A DNA stretch of 13,462 nucleotides, taken from assembly GCA_964505325.1 (NCBI GenBank), contig CAZDHT010000140.1:1-13462 (forward strand), in the 5' to 3' direction. The notes beneath the pieces were generated by a model. The model did no database searches and was not told the origin of the DNA. It saw nothing but the letters and a program-made list of their open reading frames with translations. This DNA is from CAZDHT01 sp964505325 (GTDB taxonomy: Bacteria; Planctomycetota; PUPC01). Shown piece by piece: positions 5,078 through 13,340 of the stretch (position 1 is its first letter; each line of letters opens with the position of its first letter). The position numbers and the translations under genes are program-made.

Positions 5078-8000
5078 TCAGAACGCCTTCTGCATCTGGA
5101 CGCCCTTGCCCCGCTGGCGGCGGAACTGGTCGAACTGGTTGAAGTTGGCCGACTGCATCGCCCTGTTCTGTGCCTGCAGGTTGCTCTCGTAGTCGGGCCG
5201 TGGGGGCCGCTTCGTCGCGGGCTGGCGTTGGGTCGGCTGCTTCTTGGGAGCGCCCAGCCATTTCTCGCCCCGATAGAACGCGTACCGCGCGTTGCCGCCG
5301 CGCGCGATTACGGTCGCCTTGCCGCGGATGTTGTCGGCGACGTAGATGCCGCGCAGGTCGGTCTCGCCGCTTCGGAACACCGTGTCGGCGCTGCCAATGG
5401 CCTTCACGTGGACTTCGGGCACGTAGCGGTCCTCGACCGCGTTGATCACGTTTGCTCGCACCCGCCCGCTCTTTGCATTCTCCTGGACCTCGATCTTGAG
5501 CGGCGTGATCAGTGCAAGCGCGCTTGCGAACAGGTCGTCACCCCGGCAGATGACCAGGTACGCCCCCTCGTCTTTGAGCTCGAGCGTTGCGACCCTCTCC
5601 TTGTCGATGTAGTCCTTGCCGTCGCCGAGCGCGATTGTCTTTTCGACGAGCGGCTTGATGCCGGCGAGATTGACCTTCGTGATATTCGACAGGTTCTTCT
5701 CGCGGAGGTAGAGCTTCATCAGGTCCACGCGGTAGACCTGGCAAAACGCCTCTTTGATGTTGCGGTACTTCAGTGTCAGCTTGACCGGCTTGCCGGGGCG
5801 GAAGATGTTGACCTCTTCGAGCGCGATGCTCTTCTGCTCGAAATAGTCGATGGCCTGCTTCGCGTCGGCGTACTGCCCGGCGACCTTGCGGTACCACGTG
5901 ATGGCATCAGCGGGCCTGCCTTCGGCGTGATAGATCTGGCCCACGATGTACCGTGCGAAGTCGCGATCCTTACTCCTGCCGTCGGCAACGACCTTTGCCG
6001 CGGTCAGCGCGTCCTCGTGGTGGCGCTGCCAGAAGTGGCCGAGTGCGATCATGTACTGGAACCCGCTGGCGAAGTCCTTGCTGTCCTTGAAGTGACGCCG
6101 GTAGCCGTCGCACAGCTTGACCACCGCGCCATACTGCTTGAGGTCGAGGAACGCGTTGGCCATGCTGAACGCGGCGTCGTCTGCGAGCGGATTCGTGGGG
6201 TAGAGGGTCAGGAACTCCGACAGCAGGCGGATCGTCTCCTTGAGCATCTCGACCTTGTTCGGGGTACGCTTCGGCTTGTTGGGGTCCTCGCCCCGCGCGA
6301 TGGCGAGCTGCCGCGCCTGCTTCGCCATCAGGTGGGCCTTTGGCGCCTTCTGATAGAGTGCCTGGCTGATGGCGAAGAAGGCCGACGTGACCTCGGCCGT
6401 GTCGGGGTACTCGCGCCACAGGTCTTCCTGGTAGTCGATGGAGCCGAGGAACTGACCGGCGTCTTCTAACACGGCGCTCACGTTCGCGTCGCTGATGAAG
6501 CTGGCGTCGATTGTCGCGCGGAAGACGAGATACGCGCGCTCGAACTCGCCGATGTCGCGGTACGCCCTGCCGACAACGAGGATTTTGTCGAAGGGGATCT
6601 CCAGCTGCGGATAGCGCTCTCGGAGCACCTCGAAAACCTCGACGATCTGCTTCGCGTCGTAGAAGCCTTCCGACGTGTATATCCACAGCAGCATTCGCGC
6701 GACGTCGCGCTCGTTGTACTTGCGATTGCGCTTGAACAGCTCCGACAGCTTCGCCAAAGCTTCCTTGTAGAGTCCGTCGTTGAAGTACAGGCGGCCGAGC
6801 GCGTAGCGTTCCGAGTCGTTCATCTGGTACGGATCGTCCGACTGCTCGCCCGGCCCGAGCACACGGAGCGTCGCGGCCCCGCCTATGCGCATCTGGCCCT
6901 GATGCATGGTGTCGCGGATCACCGTGGGTAGCGCGCGGTACGTGCCGGTCGAGTAGCCGATCAAGTCGTAGGAGATGTCCGACGTGTAGCGGCTGGCCGG
7001 GTAGTACATCACGATCTTGCCCGCGTCGACCTCGTGATGGACGAAGTTGCCCCTGAGCGAGCCGGCGACGAGCATCATGCCCGCGGGCAGATGCTCCTCG
7101 ATGACGAGGTACGAGCGCTGCGAACTCGCTTCGTAGAGGTCAACGCGCACCTTCACGTGCTGGCCGATCTCGACGTCCTTGACCGGCGAGGTGCTGGTCA
7201 CCCCGATGGACTTCCCGCGGTACTCGAGCGGAGCATGTCGGTACGTCCGGGAATGGACGTATGGGTAGCGCCACGAACCTGGGTCCCTGAGGTCCGACGA
7301 GAAGCCGCGGATGGTGGCCGCGTATGCGTACTCCCCGCGGCCTTGCATGCGGAACTCCACGCGGTTCTTGCCCTCGGCGAGCAGCCTGCGTGGGACGGCG
7401 AACACGACGGTCGGCCGGGCGCCCTTGCTCTCGATGGTCTTCACGGGCTGCCCGTTGACGAGTACGTCCAACTCGTAGTCGGCCGCGGCGAACTTGCCGG
7501 CGGCGAAGTACGCGGCGACCGCGCTGACGGCCGGCCCGTGCGCCTTGGCCGGGACGAACCCGTACGCGCCGCGCCGGTCCATCAGGTACTCGACGGCCTG
7601 CTTGACCTTGGGCGAGGTCGGGCGGACGCGCATCAGTGCGAGCGCCGCGAGGGCCGTCGTCTCGACGTCGTCCCCCAGCCACGCGTGACCGCCCGACGTG
7701 CCGGCCCAGCTCAGCACGGGCTTCTCGCCGAGCTTGCCGGGCCTGCCTTTCTTCTCGAGCACGTCGAGCAGCTCGCCGGCGAAGTCGTTCCGCTTCAGGT
7801 TCGCAAAGGACAGCGCCGTGTATGCGAGCGCCGGCGAGCCCAGCCCGTTGCGCTCGCGGTGCAGCCGGTTCGCGTGCGCGAAGTCGGCCGCGCCGTTGAC
7901 CGACAGCGCGTGCAGGATTACGGCCTTCGCGTCGTTGTCGTTCGCACTCACCCGGCTGAACATGTTCTTCAGGTAATTCTGCGCCTTGTTGACCGTATCA

Positions 8001-11000
8001 GCATGGACCGCGACCCCCTGCTGCTTCGCCTCGCAGAGCGCCCAGAAGCTCATCGCCGTCACGGCCCAGTCTGTGCTGCCGTTTGCACGGGTCCAGCACC
8101 AGCCGCCGTCATTCCGTTGCGAGACGACGAGCGCGCTCACGAGCGACCGGGCCCGGTCGAGCAGCCGTTCGTGATCGGCCGAGGGCGCCTTTACGGCCCT
8201 GGCGTACTTCAGCGCCGAGACCGCGGCGAGCAGGTCGCTGCCCGTGAACCCATCGACGGGCGGTCGAGGCGGCATGATGCAGCCAAGAGCTTCCTTCGCG
8301 CCGACCGGGTACACCGGCCTGCCGAGCGCCATCTCGATGACCGCCCGCTTCAAATCAGGGCCGACCGAGATCATCATCCACTTCGACCCGTACTTGCGCT
8401 TGCGCGGCAGTTCGACCTCGACCGTTGTGCTGTTCCGGGCCACGCCGCCCGCCTGGTCGGCGAACTCCAGGCCCCACGGCCGCACGGGCAGGATCGTCTC
8501 GAGCGCGTCGGTGTGCTTCTTGCCGGCGTTGGCCGTGACCCGTATCTTCAACGCCGCGGCAAGCGGGACGTCCACGCCCGCGAACAGGCCCTCGGCTGCG
8601 CCCTTCTTGTCGATCTTGACCTGCATCTTCCGCTCGGCGAGCTTGCCCTTGAACTCCTCGCCGCCGAAGAACGTGAGCTTCAGGTCCACGGGCCCCGCGT
8701 AATCGGTCAGGTTGTGCACACGCGCGAGGACGCGGATGCTGTCGCCTTCCTGGAGCAATTGCGGCGCCTTGATAGCGACAAAGAAATCCTTGCGCGTTAT
8801 CACGTTCGCCTTTGCCTCACCGACAAGGGTCTCGACCGTACAGCCGCGGGCAGTGAGGCGCCACTGGGTCGTGTTCTCGGGCATGGGCAGCGTCACGACC
8901 GCCTTGCCCTCGACGTCTGTTATCACGGAGCCGATCCAGCGCCCGGCTTCGGGCAGCTCGCGCCGCGGCTGCGCGGGCCGGGGGCCAGACGCGCCGCCTT
9001 CGCCGGCGCCGCCGGGGGCGAGTTTCCCCCCCCTCTTCCGGTCAAGAACGATCTTCTTCAGCGCTTCTTCCGCGCGCGCGTCGAGCTTGGGGGCACTTGG
9101 CCGGGGCCGCCGCGCCCCCCGCGATATCGCGGCGCCGTTCAGGGCCAGTTGTGCGTCCTTCTCGGCGAATTTCGCCAGATCGCGCGCCTCACGCTCGCGC
9201 CGGGCCAGGCGCTGTTTCTCGTCCTGGTACGCCTTGATGACCTTGTGCGTGACGGCGGCGTACGCGAACGAGCATGTGCTCGCGGCGCGGAACTCGGCGT
9301 GCCGCACGGCGCCGCGCTGGAAAAACTCGAGTATCTTCGGGGTCGTGTCGCGGTAGATGCTGAAGAGCGCCTCGTCGATGAGCGCGAGGCTCAGCTCGCC
9401 GCGCACGGGCTTGCCGAGCTGGTCGGTCACGGTCAGCTCGACCTTGCCTTCGACGCCGGGCTTGTAGACGTCCTTGAGCGGCTTGACCGTCACGGTGAGC
9501 TGCCGCTGGACCTTGAACGGCTTGGCGGCGGACCGCAGGGTCCGGCCGTCCATCACGCTCACGGCGACGCGGAAGTTGGGGAAGTGCTCGTGGCCGACCT
9601 GGAGCTCAATCGGGTTGTAGCCCTTGTCGAGCTCGATGACTTCGTGTGCGATGATCGTCTCGCCCTCGTAGGTGAGGAGCGCGAGTTTGGCCTCGACGCG
9701 CGAGTGCAGCCTTACCTCGACCTTGCGGCCGACCTGGAGGGTGTCGGTCTTGGCGAAGAACCGCAGCTTGGTCGCGTCGTCGTCGTCGGAAATGCGCACG
9801 GAGCCTTGCGACGTGATGACCTGCTTGAACCGGTCTTCGCCGGTCGCGCGCAGGACATATTGCCCGCCCTTCCGCAGCTTCAGGTTGACGGTCGCCACCC
9901 CGGTCTTCTTGTCCGTGGTGACCTTCTTCTCGTCAACGGTCACCTCGGTGGACGGCTGGCCGGGCGCGTTGATCCAGGGCACGCCGCTCAACACGTGATC
10001 GAGCTTGGGGGTCTGGCGACGCAGAACGAATAACGTAACCGGTACTCCGACGGGCTTGCCGTCGGGTGCCGTGGTCTTTATCTCGACGTCAAACGGCTCA
10101 CCCGCGAGGACGAGGTCGCGGCCGGCCTTGACCGCGATGTTGAACCCTTGGCGCGCGAGCGTCGTCGTATGCGACGCCCGCACGTTCTCGCCCTCAATCG
10201 AGGCGGTGAACGTCATCGGCCTGCCCGGTCTCATACCGGACGTGTCGAACGTGACGGCGAGCTTGCCGTCTTTGCTCGTCTTCTGGACGAACTGCCTGCC
10301 GTCGGGCAGCCAGTAGCGGATGGGCTTGTCGGCGACGGGCTGGCCCCAGTAGTATTCGGCGTGTATCGCCAACTCGACCTTTTCGCCGCGGAAGTAGACC
10401 GCTCGGTCGGTCTCGAGCCGGAGCCGCATCTTCTCGAGCTTGAACCGCTGCACCTGGAACGTGCTCGAGTACGCGATGGTCGCCTTGTCCTTCCGGCGTG
10501 CAGTGATGGCGTACGTCCCGAGCGGTGCGCGGCTGTCCAATATCATCTTGGTATGGAACGTGCCGAACTCCGACAGGGTCTGCGGCTGCGACCAGAGCAT
10601 GCGGCCGCGGGCGTCCGTTATGCTGACGAGATACGTCTGCCCCTTGGGCGCGACGTACGAGCCGTCCTTCACGTCGCGGATGATGCCGCGGAGCTTCACC
10701 GTCTGACCGGGCTGATACGCCGGGCGGTCCGTGTAGATATAGCCCCTGGCCGACAGGCCCCGGCTGAACCGCAGGCCCGAAAGGCTGAGCATGTTGGACG
10801 CGGCGCTGCCGTTCTGAAGTGCGAACGCGCGCACGGTGCCGATCTTCTTCAACTCGTCGAACTTGCCCCGGAACACGCCGTCCGCCCCCGTCTTGCCCGT
10901 GGCGAAGACCTTCTGGCCGTCGCTCAGCAGAAGCTCGACGCCCTTCGCCGGCCTATTCTTCAGCATGCCCTGTACGAAGACGAGCACCTCGCGGCGCGAG

Positions 11001-13093
11001 GTCTTGGCGATGAGGTCGAGGTCGGACCGAATCACGAGGGTGGTCGCTTCAAGGTCGTCCTCGCTGACGTTGATGATGCACACGCCTGCCTTGTCCTTGT
11101 CGAACGGGATCTCGACCTCCTGCTCAAGCGGCTTGTACTTCGCGTACTTCTCTATCTTCACGTCCCAGGTCTTGTCGGGCTGGATGAGGTCGATGTCGAG
11201 CCGGTCCACACGGCCGATGGCATGGGTCTTGCGGAAGTACGCTTCGAGGTCGAGAAAGTACTGCTTGAACTTGAGCTTCTTGATGTTGCGCACATTCAGC
11301 TTCACCACCACGGGCTCGTTGGTGCGGAACTTCCGCTCGGTGCGAAGTTGCAGATGCTTGCGTGTCATCACGGCGACGCGGACGCGGGCCTGACCGGCAT
11401 GCGAGCCCCAGGTGAGACGACGGTACGATTCGAGCGCCTTGTCGAGGCCGCCCAGCTTCTCCTCGTGAATCATACCGATGCGGTACAGGGCGAGCGACGA
11501 TTCCTGCGTGCCGGGATACTTGCTGACGAGCCGGTTCCAGTGGCCGACGGCGCGCGCATACGCCGCGCTGACCTCCTTGCGGTCGGCCTTGTCCTCTTCG
11601 AGCTTCTGTGCGGCGGCGTAGTCGATCTGTCCGATTGTGAAGAGAATCTGCCGCGCGCGATGGTCGAGCGGATGCTTCGCCAGGAATACGTCGAACAGCT
11701 TCCGCGCGTCGTCGTACTTCTTGTCGGCGACGGCGTCGATGGCGACCTGGAACTCGGCGTTGATGATGCCGCGCTGGCAGGGCGCCCAATGCGGGCCGTT
11801 GGGGTACTTCTTGATGTAGAGTTGCCAGGTCTCGCTCGCCTTTCCGTACTCCTTCTGGCCGTAACGAATCTGGCCGATCTGGTAAAGGGCGAGCTTCCGC
11901 CATTCGTCCTGCAACGCCGCGGGCGACTTCTTGAGGTCCGGCAGCTTTTTCGTCGCGGCGTCGCCGACGGGAAGTCGGTAGCGTTTCGCCGCAATGAAGT
12001 CCCCATACGCGTCGATCGCCTGGTCCGCGCGGCCGTGGGTCTGGTAGGCCTGGGCGACCCAGTAGGCGGCCACAACGGCTCGGGGATTCCCTGCGTGCGC
12101 ATCGAGGAAGTCGCGCGCTTCCTTCACCGCGCGGTCGAGCTCGTTGCGGGACGGGTTGGGCAGGCGGTACGTCCGGACGAGCTGCCAGGCGGTATCGACC
12201 TTGAGTTGAGTAATCTTTGGGTCTTCCTTGCCGGCGACGGCGGGCAAGCCGGCGAGCATCTTCTGCAGGTCTTCGAGATTGACGCGCGCGTTGGCGTGCC
12301 GCCCGGCGCGCAGTTGTGATTCGCCCAACCGATACCGTGCCTCGAGCGGGTGCTTGCCCGCGGGCCTCGGCTTCTCGCGCTTCCGGCCGGTCAGGCGGGC
12401 CGTGCTGCCGATGTTCCCGGTCCAGTCGGGGTCGAATTCCGCCAGGTATGCTCGGTAGTCGTTGATCGCCTGCTGCTGGTTGTTGGCGAGTTGGATGGTG
12501 CGGGCGCGCCTGAACATGACCTCGTCGCGCAGCGCCCGGCCGATCTCCATCTCCAGCGCCTTGCGGTAGAGTTGGTGCGCCTTGTGGTAATTGGGCGGCG
12601 GCGCAGCGAGATCGTTCGGGCCGGGCTTCGTCGCGAGCGCGTCGGCGAACTTGATGATGACGCCGGCGATCTTCTGCTTGCGCGGCTCGGAGAGCAGCCG
12701 GTTGGCCTCGGCCTCGTAGATGACCTCGGCGGCCTTGAACTTGCGCTGCCGGGTGAGTGCCACGGCCTTCAGGAACCGGGCCTTGCGGAACCACGGCGAG
12801 GTCTTGTGCTCGACAATCACCACGTCGGCGGCCTTGACGGACGCGGCGTGCTTGCCGGCGTAATACAGGGCGAGCGCCCTGAGGTACAGCGCTTCGTCGA
12901 GATGTTCGAGCTTGCCCGTCAGCGCTTTGTCAAGCGCTGCGACCGCCCGCTCGAACTGCTTCCCGCGCAGCGCCACTTTGGCCGGGGCCAACGGCGACGG
13001 CTTCTTTTGCTCCGCAGCCGTCACCCGGACGCAGAGCACACAAGCCACAATCACCACCATCAACAGACTGTTACGCGCGCGAGCGGAAATCAT
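5078..13093 (-). CDS. Giant exported alpha-2-macroglobulin family protein with TPR arrays at both ends, lacking the thioester motif
   Basis: A 2671-residue protein. The start is ATG 13093 with GGGAGGA 7 nt upstream; the frame extends 26 codons further without a better site. The signal sequence is MISARARNSLLMVVIVACVL, continuing to VTAAEQ; IVAC at Cys18 could also be a lipobox. Approximate layout: 30-580 tetratricopeptide-type repeats (e.g. AYWVAQAYQTHGRADQAIDA); 588-775 a macroglobulin-like module; 785-880 MG2-like (GYIYTDRPAYQPGQTVKLRG); further MG domains to about 1310; 1311-1383 a Gly/Pro/Arg/Lys-rich bait-like linker; 1383-1420 the A2M signature (MPENTTQWRLTARGCTVETL); 1600-1870 an alpha-helical toroid resembling the thioester domain (NDGGWCW, AYTALSFANL); then a receptor-binding-like beta domain, TPRs at about 2088-2425, a second macroglobulin module at 2427-2610, and a Gln/Arg-rich tail. 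Bacterial A2Ms are thought to trap proteases in the periplasm. The site where CxEQ is expected reads GCIMPP (Cys1605), so covalent trapping is unlikely. No pbpC partner is adjacent. Confidence 0.9.
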   Translation of the reverse strand: MISARARNSLLMVVIVACVLCVRVTAAEQKKPSPLAPAKVALRGKQFERAVAALDKALTGKLEHLDEALYLRALALYYAGKHAASVKAADVVIVEHKTSPWFRKARFLKAVALTRQRKFKAAEVIYEAEANRLLSEPRKQKIAGVIIKFADALATKPGPNDLAAPPPNYHKAHQLYRKALEMEIGRALRDEVMFRRARTIQLANNQQQAINDYRAYLAEFDPDWTGNIGSTARLTGRKREKPRPAGKHPLEARYRLGESQLRAGRHANARVNLEDLQKMLAGLPAVAGKEDPKITQLKVDTAWQLVRTYRLPNPSRNELDRAVKEARDFLDAHAGNPRAVVAAYWVAQAYQTHGRADQAIDAYGDFIAAKRYRLPVGDAATKKLPDLKKSPAALQDEWRKLALYQIGQIRYGQKEYGKASETWQLYIKKYPNGPHWAPCQRGIINAEFQVAIDAVADKKYDDARKLFDVFLAKHPLDHRARQILFTIGQIDYAAAQKLEEDKADRKEVSAAYARAVGHWNRLVSKYPGTQESSLALYRIGMIHEEKLGGLDKALESYRRLTWGSHAGQARVRVAVMTRKHLQLRTERKFRTNEPVVVKLNVRNIKKLKFKQYFLDLEAYFRKTHAIGRVDRLDIDLIQPDKTWDVKIEKYAKYKPLEQEVEIPFDKDKAGVCIINVSEDDLEATTLVIRSDLDLIAKTSRREVLVFVQGMLKNRPAKGVELLLSDGQKVFATGKTGADGVFRGKFDELKKIGTVRAFALQNGSAASNMLSLSGLRFSRGLSARGYIYTDRPAYQPGQTVKLRGIIRDVKDGSYVAPKGQTYLVSITDARGRMLWSQPQTLSEFGTFHTKMILDSRAPLGTYAITARRKDKATIAYSSTFQVQRFKLEKMRLRLETDRAVYFRGEKVELAIHAEYYWGQPVADKPIRYWLPDGRQFVQKTSKDGKLAVTFDTSGMRPGRPMTFTASIEGENVRASHTTTLARQGFNIAVKAGRDLVLAGEPFDVEIKTTAPDGKPVGVPVTLFVLRRQTPKLDHVLSGVPWINAPGQPSTEVTVDEKKVTTDKKTGVATVNLKLRKGGQYVLRATGEDRFKQVITSQGSVRISDDDDATKLRFFAKTDTLQVGRKVEVRLHSRVEAKLALLTYEGETIIAHEVIELDKGYNPIELQVGHEHFPNFRVAVSVMDGRTLRSAAKPFKVQRQLTVTVKPLKDVYKPGVEGKVELTVTDQLGKPVRGELSLALIDEALFSIYRDTTPKILEFFQRGAVRHAEFRAASTCSFAYAAVTHKVIKAYQDEKQRLARREREARDLAKFAEKDAQLALNGAAISRGARRPRPSAPKLDARAEEALKKIVLDRKRGGKLAPGGAGEGGASGPRPAQPRRELPEAGRWIGSVITDVEGKAVVTLPMPENTTQWRLTARGCTVETLVGEAKANVITRKDFFVAIKAPQLLQEGDSIRVLARVHNLTDYAGPVDLKLTFFGGEEFKGKLAERKMQVKIDKKGAAEGLFAGVDVPLAAALKIRVTANAGKKHTDALETILPVRPWGLEFADQAGGVARNSTTVEVELPRKRKYGSKWMMISVGPDLKRAVIEMALGRPVYPVGAKEALGCIMPPRPPVDGFTGSDLLAAVSALKYARAVKAPSADHERLLDRARSLVSALVVSQRNDGGWCWTRANGSTDWAVTAMSFWALCEAKQQGVAVHADTVNKAQNYLKNMFSRVSANDNDAKAVILHALSVNGAADFAHANRLHRERNGLGSPALAYTALSFANLKRNDFAGELLDVLEKKGRPGKLGEKPVLSWAGTSGGHAWLGDDVETTALAALALMRVRPTSPKVKQAVEYLMDRRGAYGFVPAKAHGPAVSAVAAYFAAGKFAAADYELDVLVNGQPVKTIESKGARPTVVFAVPRRLLAEGKNRVEFRMQGRGEYAYAATIRGFSSDLRDPGSWRYPYVHSRTYRHAPLEYRGKSIGVTSTSPVKDVEIGQHVKVRVDLYEASSQRSYLVIEEHLPAGMMLVAGSLRGNFVHHEVDAGKIVMYYPASRYTSDISYDLIGYSTGTYRALPTVIRDTMHQGQMRIGGAATLRVLGPGEQSDDPYQMNDSERYALGRLYFNDGLYKEALAKLSELFKRNRKYNERDVARMLLWIYTSEGFYDAKQIVEVFEVLRERYPQLEIPFDKILVVGRAYRDIGEFERAYLVFRATIDASFISDANVSAVLEDAGQFLGSIDYQEDLWREYPDTAEVTSAFFAISQALYQKAPKAHLMAKQARQLAIARGEDPNKPKRTPNKVEMLKETIRLLSEFLTLYPTNPLADDAAFSMANAFLDLKQYGAVVKLCDGYRRHFKDSKDFASGFQYMIALGHFWQRHHEDALTAAKVVADGRSKDRDFARYIVGQIYHAEGRPADAITWYRKVAGQYADAKQAIDYFEQKSIALEEVNIFRPGKPVKLTLKYRNIKEAFCQVYRVDLMKLYLREKNLSNITKVNLAGIKPLVEKTIALGDGKDYIDKERVATLELKDEGAYLVICRGDDLFASALALITPLKIEVQENAKSGRVRANVINAVEDRYVPEVHVKAIGSADTVFRSGETDLRGIYVADNIRGKATVIARGGNARYAFYRGEKWLGAPKKQPTQRQPATKRPPRPDYESNLQAQNRAMQSANFNQFDQFRRQRGKGVQMQKAF

Positions 13094-13100
13094 TGACAGA

Positions 13101-13107
13101 TCCTCCC
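13101..13107 (-). promoter_or_regulatory. Ribosome binding site fixing the start of the giant gene at 13093
   Basis: GGGAGGA on the minus strand (13107-13101), 7 nt before ATG 13093-13091. It rules in the start that places a signal peptide at the N-terminus and excludes the 26-codon extension to 13171. Confidence 0.75.
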
Positions 13108-13131
13108 TTGACGTGAGATTTGAGCTGGCCA

Positions 13132-13147
13132 GCCGTCCAGGGACGGC
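13132..13147 (-). promoter_or_regulatory. Hairpin in the leader of the giant gene
   Basis: GCCGTCC and GGACGGC are perfect inverted repeats separated by 2 nt. They could form a 6-bp stem with a CAGG/CCTG-type tetraloop about 40 nt upstream of the start codon. It may be a messenger leader structure or a protein-binding dyad. No riboswitch family is recognised. Confidence 0.35.
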
Positions 13148-13164
13148 GCACCCTGTACCGGAGA

Positions 13165-13222
13165 ATACCATACATATATTAGACGCGCCAGACCACCGGC
13201 CGGTTGTAACTTCTTTGTAACT
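13165..13222 (-). promoter_or_regulatory. Probable control region of the giant gene: AT-rich -10 area plus 11-bp-spaced direct repeats
   Basis: On the minus strand, two copies of AGTTACAA (13222-13215 and 13211-13204) are separated by 3 nt, an 11-bp period. Downstream lies an AT-rich island, TAATATATGTATGGTATTCT (13181-13162), which supplies several possible -10 hexamers but has no credible -35 box at 16-18 nt. Direct repeats with an 11-bp period are the binding pattern of PhoB/OmpR-type response regulators, so an activator-dependent promoter is plausible. The regulator and the exact -10 are not determined. Confidence 0.35.
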
Positions 13223-13340
13223 CCTTGGTCCTGTCCCTCCCGAAAACTCCGTCGGGCCTCATACTACTGGACTTACGGCAATGTGCAAGTATCCTCATGG
13301 AAGCCGCTGCAACGCTGTTCCGGCACCTCAGAGATGACAG

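Noticed and set aside
7034..12319. Very long plus-strand open frames (999 codons at 7034-10033 and 723 codons at 10148-12319) opposite the giant gene
   Set aside because: They are antisense shadows created by high GC at third codon positions. Their translations are Arg/Val/Leu/Glu-rich without domain motifs, whereas the minus strand shows clear TPR and A2M motifs throughout.
13195..13204. Perfect 10-bp palindrome ACCGGCCGGT near the giant gene promoter
   Set aside because: GC-only palindromes of this size are common in GC-rich DNA and nothing else marks it as a site.
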